DNA from: Bacteroidota bacterium
GTDB taxonomy: Bacteria; Bacteroidota; Bacteroidia; Flavobacteriales_D; Crocinitomicaceae
Length of the DNA stretch: 64,000 nucleotides
NCBI GenBank assembly: GCA_024280295.1
Contig: JAJRQK010000039.1
Span: forward strand, 124,001-188,000
Direction: 5' to 3'
Positions 9,608 through 18,909 of the stretch are shown in pieces. The first letter of the stretch is position 1; the number at the start of each line of letters is the position of its first letter. A program made the position numbers and the translations under genes. The notes below the pieces were generated by a model. The model was not told the origin of the DNA, searched no databases, and saw nothing but the letters and a program-made list of their open reading frames with translations.

Positions 9608-10393
9608 CTAGCACCCCCCAATTCCAAAGGCTACGACCAATTCTTGTTCGATTTTATTGCCTTTAGAGTCTCTTGCAGGTTTCCATTTCCCTGTTGTTGT
9701 CTTTAATAATTCGATCACTTTTGTATCAATTTTGGAGAAATTAGATCCACGACCAAGATTCAATTTTTTAAGTTTTCCTGCTTTGGTTACCGTGAAGTAA
9801 AGCATTGCCGGCCTTAATTCTTTAAGTGCAATATCCTTCCCATAACCTACTGTATTTTCTTGGAAATACTTTGTCAATGCAGGGATTCCATCAATATATT
9901 CTGCTTGAGTTTCTGGAACAATTGTTAGATGAGGATTTAGCCATTTGCTTTCCAACTCCCCTGTTTCTTTATTGATCATTTCAAATTCTGCACGAATTCC
10001 AAATCCGGTTGAATAATCGGCAGATTGTAGTAATTGTAGTTGTGCCCTTGTGAGCTTATCACTGAAACCTATTTCTCTTTGATTTGTCTGGATATCATTT
10101 TCAATTATTATGAGATGAACCGAATTCAGAACTTTCATTTGATTTAGCTCATCGGTATCAAAAAATGTACTGATATCTGTTGCATGATCAATTTCTGTTT
10201 TTTTTATCGGGGCAAATCTTGGACCAATACTGTACATGAAATCAGTATCAACATCATTTTTTGTTTCTTTTTCGGCAAGATTATTCTTTACTATTACATC
10301 CTCATCCTTTGGAGATCTCCAATCAACAAAACCAAATGCTGTTAAACACATAACAGAAAATCCTAAGCTAAATACGATAACACTCTTTTTCAT
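9608..10393 (-). CDS. TonB C-terminal-domain-like protein
   Basis: This is a 261-residue protein with an N-terminal hydrophobic segment (about residues 4-23) acting as signal or anchor, an undistinguished middle and a C-terminal stretch resembling the TonB energy-transducer fold. That stretch includes FTVTKAGKLKKLNLGRGSN and GKWKPARDSKGNKIEQELVV. The proline-rich periplasm-spanning linker of classical TonB is absent, and no exbB/exbD lies nearby. It may therefore not energise a receptor. The last residues are Gly-Gly-Cys. It stands alone and converges on the saccharopine dehydrogenase gene. Confidence 0.65.
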   Translation of the reverse strand: MKKSVIVFSLGFSVMCLTAFGFVDWRSPKDEDVIVKNNLAEKETKNDVDTDFMYSIGPRFAPIKKTEIDHATDISTFFDTDELNQMKVLNSVHLIIIENDIQTNQREIGFSDKLTRAQLQLLQSADYSTGFGIRAEFEMINKETGELESKWLNPHLTIVPETQAEYIDGIPALTKYFQENTVGYGKDIALKELRPAMLYFTVTKAGKLKKLNLGRGSNFSKIDTKVIELLKTTTGKWKPARDSKGNKIEQELVVAFGIGGC

Positions 10394-10792
10394 CTCGTCA
10401 GTTTTCCTCTAAATGTATAGTGAATGATTTATACCAATGTAGCGTTCTGTGTAAATTAATGTAACAAAACTGTAAATATTTAAACCCTTTGATGCTTAGT
10501 GAAATTCTTCTCCTAATCGTTTAACTTCAAAACTGCCAAGAATGCTTTCTGCGGAATTTCAACTTTCCCAACTTGGAACATACGTTTCTTACCCGCTTTT
10601 GCTTTTCAACGAACGGTGAAGCAGCAAGCCCTAATTAGATGATACTATTTACAACTTTAACAGTAACGATACTGGTAGATCTGTCATTGCTGACGCTCTT
10701 TCGTTAATCTATCGTCTTTGTTGAAAGCTATTTGAGACGACAGCACATCAAGTTTGTGCAAACATCACACCAATCAATTCACTCTGATCAAT
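10394..10792. other. 399-base gap with no intact gene
   Basis: The gap holds a decayed copy of the lepA 3' end (listed separately at 10513-10602). The remaining parts, 10394-10512 and 10603-10792, contain stops in all frames, and I recognise no protein, RNA or repeat in them. No integrase or inverted-repeat ends are visible. Confidence 0.7.
10513..10602 (-). pseudogene. Remnant of a second lepA 3' end
   Basis: On the minus strand this segment reads 28 codons plus a TAG stop that align with the last 28 codons of the intact lepA (11469 onward). 25 of 28 residues match; the substitutions are Arg to Phe, Glu to Lys and Met to Leu. About nine codons differ only silently, and the stop is TAG rather than TAA. 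Identity over about 80 bases is roughly 85% by eye. Upstream of these codons the similarity ends abruptly after small indels. It lies downstream of the DUF1826-like gene, so that gene is flanked by two copies of the lepA end in the same orientation. Confidence 0.8.
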
Positions 10793-11476
10793 TCAGCAGA
10801 TCAGTAACAATCGATTCTTTCCATCTTCGTCCTTTGGTGCACGATGAATACATGGAGGAACGTGACTTCCAGGATGATCAACTGACAATCGCCATAAATT
10901 TCCAATTCCTAAATTAATAATGTTTGACTTAGGTTTAGCTTGATAATGTAAATCAAAGAAATACTCACTTAAAAATAATTCAAAACCTTTATTCGTTCCA
11001 GAATATAGCTTCTTGAGTTCATCTCGTATTTGAGGCATAAGCACTTTCTGATCGGCATGTGAATTTGGTAGGATCTCACTCGACGCACCGAAGTACGTGC
11101 ACAAAAAAGTATCGGTTGGCAGTGGAGCGCGATCTACATGAAAAGAATAAACATCGGTTGGAAAAAAGAATTCATCTTTATCATAGGACTTGATCACATT
11201 AAGAATTGGACTTGCACCCTGTGCTCCTAATGTTTTTAGATCGTTTAAAAGAATTGCGCGAGCAAGTTGTCCTTGCTCACTCAGCTGAAGTTCATGAAGT
11301 TCTTCAGAATTAATTTCGGTAATATTTCCGTTTAGCTCTACCTGATGAACAATCTCTGAAAAATCACCCATTAGATTCCGAGTCCAACAAATTGCATTTG
11401 CTTCTCCTTGAAAAGGAGTGGAAACTAGATCTTGAAAATCTGTAACACAAAGAATTTGATTCTCCAGATTAGTCAT
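10793..11476 (-). CDS. DUF1826-like protein
   Basis: This 227-residue soluble protein has no signal peptide. I assign it to the DUF1826 family from the pattern of short motifs: [19 protein letters not shown] in the middle, and [26 protein letters not shown] with a hydrophobic end. The function is not established. In proteobacteria relatives often sit beside metal-handling GTPases, but no such gene is near here. Its ATG overlaps the lepA stop by 8 bases, which suggests translational coupling. The lepA 3'-end remnant directly downstream hints that this gene arrived by recombination at the lepA end. Confidence 0.68.
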   Translation of the reverse strand: MTNLENQILCVTDFQDLVSTPFQGEANAICWTRNLMGDFSEIVHQVELNGNITEINSEELHELQLSEQGQLARAILLNDLKTLGAQGASPILNVIKSYDKDEFFFPTDVYSFHVDRAPLPTDTFLCTYFGASSEILPNSHADQKVLMPQIRDELKKLYSGTNKGFELFLSEYFFDLHYQAKPKSNIINLGIGNLWRLSVDHPGSHVPPCIHRAPKDEDGKNRLLLIC

Positions 11477-13265
11477 TTAACTTCAATACCGCCATGAATG
11501 CTTCTTGCGGAATTTCAACTTTTCCAACTTGACGCATACGTTTCTTTCCTGCTTTTTGTTTCTCAAGAAGTTTACGTTTACGCGAAATATCACCGCCATA
11601 GCATTTTGCAGTTACATCTTTTCGAAGTGCCTTGATTGTTTCACGAGCAATTACTTTTGCCCCAATTGCCGCTTGAATTGGAATTTCGAATTGTTGACGC
11701 GGAATCAATTCTTTCAACTTTAGACAAATTCTTTTTCCTAGATCGTATGCATTACTGCGATGAACCAATGCAGATAATGCATCAACCTGTTCGCCATTCA
11801 ATAACAAATCCATCTTAATGAGATCAGATTTTTTATATCCTACTGGATGATAATCGAACGAAGCGTAACCACGTGAAACGCTTTTCAAGCGATCATAAAA
11901 ATCAAATACAATTTCTCCCATCGGCATCTCGAAGGAAAGCTCTACACGATCCTGCGTCAAGTAAACTTGGTTGGTTAACTCGCCACGCTTATCAATGCAT
12001 AAATTCATAATCTGACCGACATACTCCGACTTAGTGATCACTTGAGCTTTAATGTAAGGCTCTTCGATCATTTCCATTCCAGATGGGTCAGGTAATTCTG
12101 AAGGATTATTGACAATCAATGCCTGCTCCGGATTTTTTCTCATGTAAGCCTTGTACGACACGTTAGGCACTGTAGTAATCACTACCATATTGAATTCGCG
12201 CTCCAATCGTTCTTGGATAATCTCCATGTGCAGCATCCCTAAGAATCCACAACGGAATCCAAACCCAAGAGCGGCAGAAGACTCTGGCTCAAAAACCAAC
12301 GATGAATCATTCAGTTGCAACTTCTCCATAGAGTAGCGGAGCTCTTCGTAATCTTCCGTATCAACAGGATAAATCCCTGAAAAAACCATCGGTTTCACGT
12401 CCTCAAATCCCTGAATTGCTTCAGTTACTGGATTTTCTAACGTTGTGATTGTATCTCCAACCTTAACTTCAGCTGCTTTTTTAATTCCAGATATAATATA
12501 ACCAACATCACCAGCCCGAACTTCCGTTTTTGGAATTAGATCCATTTTAAGAATACCAACCTCTTCAGCACTGTAACTCTTTCCTGTATTAAAAAACTTA
12601 ATTTTATCTCCTTTTCGAAGTACCCCATTTTTTATTCGATAATACGCGATGATTCCTCTGAAAGGATTAAAAACAGAATCGAATATCATTGCTTCGAGTG
12701 GAGCATTTTCATCTCCGGATGGAGCAGGAATTCGATTAATAACAGCATCCAAAATAGCATCTACACCCAAACCTGTTTTTCCAGATGCAGGAATAACTTC
12801 ACTTGGATCACAACCAATCAAGTCGACGATTTGATCTGTAACTTCTTCTGGCATTGCACCAGGAAGGTCCATTTTGTTTAAAATTGGAATAATTTCCAAA
12901 TCGTGTTCTAAAGCCAAATATAAATTCGATATTGTTTGAGCTTCAATCCCTTGAGCTGCATCAACAATTAACAATGCTCCTTCACATGCAGCAATAGACC
13001 GAGATACTTCATAAGAAAAATCAACATGTCCAGGTGTGTCAATTAGATTTAAGATGTAATCTTCACCTTCGTAGTTGAAATTCATTTGGATCGCATGACT
13101 TTTGATGGTAATCCCTCGTTCACGCTCGATATCCATATCATCAAGTGCCTGTGCTTGCATATCACGATCGGAGATTGTCCCCGTTTTTTGTAATAGTCGA
13201 TCAGCCAAGGTGCTTTTACCATGGTCGATGTGCGCAATGATGCAAAAATTTCGAATGTTCTTCAT
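11469..13265 (-). CDS. lepA: Elongation factor 4 (LepA)
   Basis: This 598-residue translational GTPase acts on the ribosome. G1 [14 protein letters not shown] lies near residue 10, followed by G3 [12 protein letters not shown] and G4 NKMDLPGA. The C-terminal region carries the LepA-specific [19 protein letters not shown] segment. Full length for the family and intact. The start ATG at 13265 gives the standard [20 protein letters not shown]-terminus. DUF1826 overlaps its stop. A weak promoter-like TAccTTgG lies just upstream (one mismatch). Confidence 0.98.
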   Translation of the reverse strand: MKNIRNFCIIAHIDHGKSTLADRLLQKTGTISDRDMQAQALDDMDIERERGITIKSHAIQMNFNYEGEDYILNLIDTPGHVDFSYEVSRSIAACEGALLIVDAAQGIEAQTISNLYLALEHDLEIIPILNKMDLPGAMPEEVTDQIVDLIGCDPSEVIPASGKTGLGVDAILDAVINRIPAPSGDENAPLEAMIFDSVFNPFRGIIAYYRIKNGVLRKGDKIKFFNTGKSYSAEEVGILKMDLIPKTEVRAGDVGYIISGIKKAAEVKVGDTITTLENPVTEAIQGFEDVKPMVFSGIYPVDTEDYEELRYSMEKLQLNDSSLVFEPESSAALGFGFRCGFLGMLHMEIIQERLEREFNMVVITTVPNVSYKAYMRKNPEQALIVNNPSELPDPSGMEMIEEPYIKAQVITKSEYVGQIMNLCIDKRGELTNQVYLTQDRVELSFEMPMGEIVFDFYDRLKSVSRGYASFDYHPVGYKKSDLIKMDLLLNGEQVDALSALVHRSNAYDLGKRICLKLKELIPRQQFEIPIQAAIGAKVIARETIKALRKDVTAKCYGGDISRKRKLLEKQKAGKKRMRQVGKVEIPQEAFMAVLKLND

Positions 13266-13691
13266 TAAACCTAATTTGTGCCAAGGTACTGTATTGACGA
13301 CCCCAAAAGTACATGAAATTCTTGAATATTGACTGGTGCGGCTTCTTGTTTCACAAGTACAATCAAGTAGACGTTGAATCCACCTAAAAACATAAGAGGG
13401 AAAGACTGGCGTCCTTCCCTCTTAATACCTAAACTACTACTACTTATGAAAACTAACTTCTAATTAGTTGATAAGTGTATTTCAAATTGTGTGCCAAAAA
13501 CGGTACCTAATCTATCTACAACTGTTATTTAGCCTTTTTTAACAACATTAAATCATATAAGTAGTTGGTATTCAGAAATTTAAAAAATTAATTCTAGTTT
13601 ACCAAGAATCTACCCTCAATGATAAATGGGAACATGACAGGATAATTGTCTGCTTTTGACAGTTTGTCCACGACAACCTCACAAAAACAAA
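13266..13691. other. 426-base gap with a hairpin and no gene
   Basis: The clearest structure is a perfect 10-base inverted repeat (13393-13402 and 13415-13424, arm TAAGAGGGAA) with a 12-base loop. Read on the minus strand it is followed within a few bases by a T-run. It could thus terminate transcripts from the flippase-like gene 270 bases upstream, but the distance is long. The only ORF of note is five codons from an ATG at 13446. I recognise nothing else. Confidence 0.5.
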
Positions 13692-14858
13692 TCACTTCCT
13701 AGTCCTCCGAATCCAAGCTGGCAACAAAAATGAACCAATAAACAGGTATGGAAAGTAAGAGATCAGTCGCCATAAAATCGCTAATCCAGCCAATAATATC
13801 GCAGATGAACTAAATGAGGCTAACAATTCACCAAAAGCGAATTCTGCTACACCGCTTCCTCCAGGAGTAGGACTTACAAGCATAAATAGCCACAAAACAA
13901 GTTGTTGTCCAAGAACTTTCATGTTATCCATAAACCCAAGATCCACGAAAGCGTTTAGAATCGCATTGATGACCAAATATCGAGAAATCCAGCTCGCTAC
14001 AGTAGTAAGAAAGACTTTACTCCAAAAAAAACGAGATTCTTGCTTGAATTCTTTAGATGCTTTTTCAATGTCTTTGCCCCATTCTTTTGCTACAAATTTC
14101 CAACGTTTTAAAAACGGTAAGCGGAAAATGAATAACAAAAATCGTGATGCCAATTTTGGGTACCAGAAGATCGTTAAATAGAGAATGCAACAGATGAAAA
14201 ATATAAGCCCAAAACCAACCCAAAACCACCATGTTAATGCGACGGAACTTGCTTGACCTGTTGGAAATAATTCGCTGTGATGGATAAACAAAAAAACAAA
14301 TGGGATCATCACTACATAGAACAAATTATCCATGAATGCTGTAATGATCACAATTGCTGTAGCTTTTCCGAAAGGAATGGTCTCTCGATTCAAAATAAAC
14401 ATCGCAACAGCAGCTCCACCAACAACCCCAGGAGATAGAGCAGAAGCAAATTCCCAAATCATTATAACATAAAATGCAGCTTTCCAAGTAAGTTTATTCT
14501 TGGTCAACAATCGAATTCGAAGCATATAGAAGAAGTCACGAAACATCATAAAAAACAGTGCCCCAATCATCCAAAACTATGATGATAATGTCCAATTAAC
14601 TTGGCCTAGTGCATCTGAAACAGTTTGTTCTCGGTAGTTACCATTATCATCCAACTTGAAATCTGTTACATCGTGAATATCAAGTTGATCGTTGTCATTC
14701 CCATCTATCCAAGAATGGGTTCCACTTCCATCATTCACTTCAATAAAGTAGACTTGTGAAATACTTCGGTAAAGCATCCAACATGAAATAGATAAACCGA
14801 TTATGATTGCAAGTGCGATTTTCCATCCACTAAAAGCGGACTTTATCGGCGACTTCAT
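13692..14858 (-). pseudogene. Flippase-like (lysylphosphatidylglycerol synthase TM-type) protein, split by an in-frame TAG
   Basis: Two open stretches, 14858-14580 and 14576-13692, are in the same frame and separated only by one TAG codon (14577-14579). Together they give about 388 codons. The first part has an N-terminal membrane helix (about residues 12-30) and a short acidic soluble stretch. The second has about seven helices and the family landmarks RDFFYMLRIRLLT, WEFASALSPGVVGGAA and TPGGSGVAEF. Bacteroidota homologues, as I know them, carry both parts in one chain. The family is a UPF0104/YbhN-type membrane protein of uncertain substrate. The gene starts inside the stop of the upstream lipoprotein gene (ATGA overlap). 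The break may be a real nonsense mutation or a sequencing error; a restart at the ATG at 14570 would lose the first helix. Confidence 0.82.
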
Positions 14859-16420
14859 GGAGTTTCCGTTTTCGGTATTAATTGTACTTCAACTTCCCAA
14901 TTTGCACGAATTTTAGATGGAGAGGAGTAGATGTCAACTCGTTCGGGCTGTTGTCGTGTTTTTAAATCACCAACATCCCAGCGACCATTCTGATTTTCAT
15001 CATGGATTACTTTAAAAGTATAAGACCCAGAACGCAGTTCACCAATGATGACACGCTCAGAAGTTGGTTCAAGTTCGAGTTCGATTACACTATTTTCTCC
15101 ACGCAAGATTTGTAAAATGAATGGGGTGGTATAATGGCTCACATCAATTGAGAAACTTCCGTACTTTTTTGATGAATTTAGTAGAATTGTGGTTTCAAAT
15201 GCTTGGCTTAACCCATTCACTGTTTCTATTGCGCCTACCTCAAAACGAATGATATAACTTCGCGTTTTTCCTCGCTCTAAAATAAACTGAAGTTTGTTTT
15301 TAGTATAGGATGTAAAAGGCGTAACTTCAGAAGAATCTTCTAAATTTTGAATTGAAATAAACTCACTATTTACTGTTGTTATCAAATCATTTATGAGAAG
15401 AGTAATACTGTCGCTAGGGGCGAAAGTTCCATTGCGATCTGGTTTTATAACAACATCCCCTTTCTTTTGAGCATCCAAAACACGGTATGATGCGGTGTCC
15501 ACAAATAAACCATCCTTATAGATGATCTCGCCAGAACCACTTACTAATTTTGAGGCATCCACATAAAGAGCAAGCGTATTTTGAGTAATTACCGTGTATT
15601 TTTCTTCCGAAATAAGAACTCCATCGAGATATATTTCTTCATTCTCGATAGGCCGGTTTATTTCGATCAAGAAGTTAGACGGCGCTTGAAATTTAGCAGA
15701 TACAATTTCAGCTTCTACTAAGGGTTTATACATCCGAAAAGCATTTGGGGAGATAAATGAGGAGTCCAAATGAATCAATGAATCATCAAAGAAACCAATT
15801 GCTTCATCTGGCTGTGCAATTAAATCTCCATTTTCATCTTCAAATGCAATTAAAGAGTATTCCCTAGACTTCAAGTAACGTAAATTTGCTCGTCCCGACA
15901 GGTCTGTTTGAGCAAAATTCAAGATAGTACCATCTTCTGGATTGTAAAGTCCAACTAGAACGTTTTTCATTGCTAAATTTGTCCAAGCGTCAACAACAGA
16001 AACAAAGTAAGAGAGTGAATCAAGTGTTGAGCCTGTGGAAAAGACATACTGCATGATAGAATCATTCCCTTCTGATAAATCCTTTACCGCACGATTAAGG
16101 TAGATGGCATAAGTGGTATTTGCTTCCAAATCCTCCTCCCAATTTAAAAAGAGTGTTTTCCCTTTAACTTGAGATTGAATCTTCGCATGAGGCGGGACTA
16201 TTTGAATCTTCTGATTCGGATCATTTAATGAGAAAAACTCGTCAAATGGAATTTCAATTTGTTTGGAGGTAAAAAAGGTTGATGCATTTAATGGTGAAAC
16301 ATCTTCTTCTATCGGTTTGGGAGCAGAGGTATCTTTCTCACCACCAGAGATAGTTCCCATTTGAGCGCACCCTGCTAAAAGCAAGATTAATATTCCGATT
16401 ACATAATGGTAACGAGCCAT
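14855..16420 (-). CDS. Ig-like domain lipoprotein
   Basis: This is a 521-residue lipoprotein with signal peptide and lipobox LLLAGC ending near residue 18. An N-terminal Big_5-type Ig-like domain follows (about residues 35-130, with IEIPFDEFFSLNDPNQKI and LEANTTYAIYLNRAVKDLSEGN). Beta-rich repeats come next, and a segment near the end, DENQNGRWDVGD, resembles a calcium-binding or dockerin-like loop. Such proteins are common, surface-facing and functionally unassigned in Bacteroidota. Its first codons overlap the end of the GAF-domain gene by 22 bases and its stop overlaps the flippase-like gene, forming a tight three-gene operon. Confidence 0.8.
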   Translation of the reverse strand: MARYHYVIGILILLLAGCAQMGTISGGEKDTSAPKPIEEDVSPLNASTFFTSKQIEIPFDEFFSLNDPNQKIQIVPPHAKIQSQVKGKTLFLNWEEDLEANTTYAIYLNRAVKDLSEGNDSIMQYVFSTGSTLDSLSYFVSVVDAWTNLAMKNVLVGLYNPEDGTILNFAQTDLSGRANLRYLKSREYSLIAFEDENGDLIAQPDEAIGFFDDSLIHLDSSFISPNAFRMYKPLVEAEIVSAKFQAPSNFLIEINRPIENEEIYLDGVLISEEKYTVITQNTLALYVDASKLVSGSGEIIYKDGLFVDTASYRVLDAQKKGDVVIKPDRNGTFAPSDSITLLINDLITTVNSEFISIQNLEDSSEVTPFTSYTKNKLQFILERGKTRSYIIRFEVGAIETVNGLSQAFETTILLNSSKKYGSFSIDVSHYTTPFILQILRGENSVIELELEPTSERVIIGELRSGSYTFKVIHDENQNGRWDVGDLKTRQQPERVDIYSSPSKIRANWEVEVQLIPKTETP

Positions 16421-16878
16421 TCACAAAGTTGATTAAGATAGTGTGCATCCACTTGGTCAAAAGTAGCGATTTCATTGCTATCAACATCAATAACGGCAAT
16501 CACCTTCGAATCTTGTATCAGAGGGACAACAATTTCGCTTTTCGAAGCTGAACTACATGCGATATGACCTGAGAATTCATCAATATTTTCTACAATTATT
16601 AATTTAGAATCTTCCCAGCTTTTCCCACAAACGCCATGACCTTTTTGAATTCGTGTACAGGCAATTGGACCTTGAAATGGGCCAAGAACTAATTCATTTT
16701 CTTTCACAAAGTAAAAGCCAACCCACAAAAAGTTGAACGCTTCTTTTAGAGCAGCAGAAACATTTGCAAGGTTAGCGATAGGATCTTTTTCATTTCCTAT
16801 CAATGCCTTGATTTTCAAAATAATGTTTGAATAAGCAGCCTCTTTACTACCAAAATTTTGAATAATCTCCTCTGCCAT
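16399..16878 (-). CDS. Free methionine-(R)-sulfoxide reductase (GAF domain)
   Basis: This is a 159-residue single GAF domain. It matches the fRMsr family through the three spaced cysteines in ACTRIQKGHGVCGKSW and GHIACSS, followed by SEIVVPL. The enzyme reduces free Met-(R)-sulfoxide, protecting against oxidants. The cysteine pattern separates it from sensory GAF domains. It is the first gene of an operon with a lipoprotein and a broken flippase-like gene; no functional link between the three is obvious. Confidence 0.88.
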   Translation of the reverse strand: MAEEIIQNFGSKEAAYSNIILKIKALIGNEKDPIANLANVSAALKEAFNFLWVGFYFVKENELVLGPFQGPIACTRIQKGHGVCGKSWEDSKLIIVENIDEFSGHIACSSASKSEIVVPLIQDSKVIAVIDVDSNEIATFDQVDAHYLNQLCEWLVTIM

Positions 16879-16976
16879 TTGATGGATTTGTACAAAGTTG
16901 AGATTTTAGTTTTTAATCTCCAATTTTTCACTAACTTGAATGGAAGATGAATATAAATGACCACAAGATTTAAGTA

Positions 16977-17696
16977 ATGTTAGACAAAATTAATCTAGAA
17001 AAAATATTGTTTCTCGATATCGAAACAGTTCCTCAGACGTATGAATTTGCAAAATTGGAGAATAAAACACGCGAATTATTTGAGGCAAAGACACGTTTTC
17101 AACAAAATGAAGAGCGATCATTTGAACAACTTTATACTATGCGTGGAGGAATTTTCGCAGAATTTGGAAAAATTGTGTGTATTTCAGTTGGGTTCATAAC
17201 AACAAGTTCAACTGGAAATCAAATTAGAATGAAATCGTTCTACCACGATGATGAGGAAACACTATTAAAGCAGTTCAAATCCTTATTGGATGAACATTAT
17301 AATTCTCCTTATAGTATTTTATGTGGACATAATGCTAAGGAATTTGATTTTCCCTACATCTGTCGGCGAATGCTTATACTAGGCATTAAGCTACCATATG
17401 CACTGCAAATTGCAGGAAAAAAACCTTGGGAAATCCCTCACCTTGATACAATGGAACTTTGGAAGTTTGGTGACTTTAAGGCATACACTTCTTTAGCTTT
17501 ATTATGCCATGTATTTGATATCCCAACTCCTAAAGATGATATCTCAGGAGCAGATGTCGCGCGTGTTTACTTTGAAGATAAAGATTTGGAAAGAATTAAA
17601 GTGTATTGTGAAAAGGATGTCGTTGCATTGATTCAGTTATTTGTGAAAATGCAAGGGGGATCACTCGTAGATGAAAATGACATTCATTTTTCTTAA
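16977..17696 (+). CDS. Predicted 3'-5' exonuclease (DNA polymerase B-like exonuclease fold)
   Basis: This is a 239-residue stand-alone DEDD-type exonuclease. The metal-binding motifs are visible as FLDIET (Exo I, about residues 12-17), GHNAKEFDFPYICRRM (Exo II, about residue 118) and YCEKDVVAL (Exo III, about residue 212). It has no polymerase domain. The family (PF10108-like) is presumed to act in DNA repair or RNA trimming. It is monocistronic and ends at a strong hairpin that also serves the convergent tRNA gene. Confidence 0.87.
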   Translation: MLDKINLEKILFLDIETVPQTYEFAKLENKTRELFEAKTRFQQNEERSFEQLYTMRGGIFAEFGKIVCISVGFITTSSTGNQIRMKSFYHDDEETLLKQFKSLLDEHYNSPYSILCGHNAKEFDFPYICRRMLILGIKLPYALQIAGKKPWEIPHLDTMELWKFGDFKAYTSLALLCHVFDIPTPKDDISGADVARVYFEDKDLERIKVYCEKDVVALIQLFVKMQGGSLVDENDIHFS

Positions 17697-17723
17697 AAAG
17701 GAACAAAAGGAACGCAACTAACG

Positions 17724-17760
17724 AACAAAGACTTTTAGAATAACTCTAAAAGTCTTTGTT
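17724..17760. terminator. Bidirectional terminator hairpin
   Basis: A perfect 16-base inverted repeat (17724-17739 and 17745-17760, arm AACAAAGACTTTTAGA) encloses a 5-base loop. It lies between the 3' end of the exonuclease gene and the 3' end of the oppositely oriented tRNA-Asn gene. There is no long T-run, but stem strength and position fit a shared terminator. Confidence 0.75.
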
Positions 17761-17767
17761 AATCAAG

Positions 17768-17841
17768 CTCTCCCTCTAGGACTCGAACCTAGGACCCTCT
17801 GATTAACAGTCAGATGCTCTAACCAGCTGAGCTAAGGGAGA
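17768..17841 (-). tRNA. tRNA-Asn (GTT)
   Basis: The 74-base minus-strand sequence folds into a full cloverleaf. The acceptor stem TCTCCCT pairs with AGGGAGA, the D stem GCTC with GAGC, and the anticodon stem TCTGA with TCAGA around CTGTTAA. The T stem CTAGG pairs with CCTAG around TTCGAGT. The anticodon GTT reads Asn codons. CCA is not encoded. It lies alone, downstream of a convergent protein gene. Confidence 0.97.
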
Positions 17842-17947
17842 ATTCTACTCTTCTTGCGAAAAGCGAGTGCAAATATATGTAAACAAATCTCTTTACAGAA
17901 ATAATTCCAGAATTTTTTTTTAGGCGTGTGAGATCAGTGCACAAGGG

Positions 17948-18874
17948 CTATTGACGAACGATGATAGCATCACGAAACCCACGCTTCTGAATCTTAGACA
18001 ATTCTAACTTTGCAGCACTTATAGAACTGTAGTTTCCAACGGTATAGATGTATTTATAAGTACTTGTCGTATTTAGCTTTTTTCGTGTTACATCCATCTT
18101 TAATCGTTTAAAACTTGATGATTTTACATCTACGGCTGTTTTCGATGACATAATTTGAATTGCAAATGATCCTCTTGAGGAATCCATTGAAGCAGTTGTT
18201 TCTGATATTGGCTTCACAAAATTCATAGTGGGGTGTTGCTCTTGAATGAACCCTCGAAATGCACGAAATATTGCTGAAGCAATGATTTCTTGTCCGTAAG
18301 TTGAATTCAAATATTTTGCCTCTTTTGTATTGGTGATAAAGCCGCACTCAACTAGAACACCTGTCATTTGGGTATATTTAAGAACCTGAAGGGAATGTGT
18401 TAGATCTTCCTTATCCTTTACTCCACGTGAATGTCGATTTGCTCGTTGCGAAAACTGCTTTTCAATTTTGTTCGCCAATGAAACTGACTTTTTAATTGAT
18501 AATGAATGAACGTGCGTCTCTGTTCCTCGCACAGACCTTCGACTATTGCCATTGCAGTGAATACTGATGAAATAATTCGCATTTGCCGTATTAGCAATCT
18601 CGACGCGGTCATCTAATGAAACTGTTTTATCGCTTGTTCGGGTATAGATCACACGTACATTCGTTAAATACTTTGAGACATAACTCCCAAAATAATTGGC
18701 GATTTTCAAATTCAACGTTTTTTCATCAGAATGTCCATTGATCAATGTTTCATGTCCAGGATCATTTCCACCATGCCCAGCATCAATAACCAAAACGATT
18801 TCACTCTGCTGTGCATAAATGAAAGATGTTGAGCAGGTTAAAACAATTGAGAGGAAAAAAAATACCTTTTTCAT
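17948..18874 (-). CDS. N-acetylmuramoyl-L-alanine amidase with C-terminal SPOR-like domain
   Basis: This is a 308-residue exported cell-wall hydrolase. I place the start at the ATG at 18874, which gives a clean signal peptide (cleavage near IYAQQ); longer frames lack an ATG. The zinc amidase_3 domain (about residues 27-215) shows VIDAGHGGNDPG and ISIHCNG for metal binding and the catalytic Glu in VLVECGFITN. The last 75 residues (FAIQIMSS to IQKRGFRDAII) resemble a SPOR domain that targets division-site peptidoglycan. Monocistronic, divergent from the glycosyltransferase gene. Confidence 0.92.
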   Translation of the reverse strand: MKKVFFFLSIVLTCSTSFIYAQQSEIVLVIDAGHGGNDPGHETLINGHSDEKTLNLKIANYFGSYVSKYLTNVRVIYTRTSDKTVSLDDRVEIANTANANYFISIHCNGNSRRSVRGTETHVHSLSIKKSVSLANKIEKQFSQRANRHSRGVKDKEDLTHSLQVLKYTQMTGVLVECGFITNTKEAKYLNSTYGQEIIASAIFRAFRGFIQEQHPTMNFVKPISETTASMDSSRGSFAIQIMSSKTAVDVKSSSFKRLKMDVTRKKLNTTSTYKYIYTVGNYSSISAAKLELSKIQKRGFRDAIIVRQ

Positions 18875-18879
18875 TGCTA

Positions 18880-18887
18880 CAAATTTA
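18880..18887 (-). promoter_or_regulatory. Minus-7 box of the amidase gene
   Basis: The minus strand reads TAAATTTG, a full match to TAnnTTTG, six bases upstream of the amidase ATG. No clear TTTG box is seen at the ideal 19-base spacing. The leader would be very short. Confidence 0.5.
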
Positions 18888-18909
18888 ACTTGAATCCTTT
18901 TTTGTTTCT

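Noticed and set aside
13446-13463. Five-codon leader peptide near a hairpin.
   Set aside because: It has no following gene on the plus strand to regulate and no alternating hairpins, so attenuation is not supported.
14577-14579. TAG recoded as an amino acid (for example pyrrolysine).
   Set aside because: No downstream recoding element is visible, and TAG serves as the normal stop for other genes here such as sprE.
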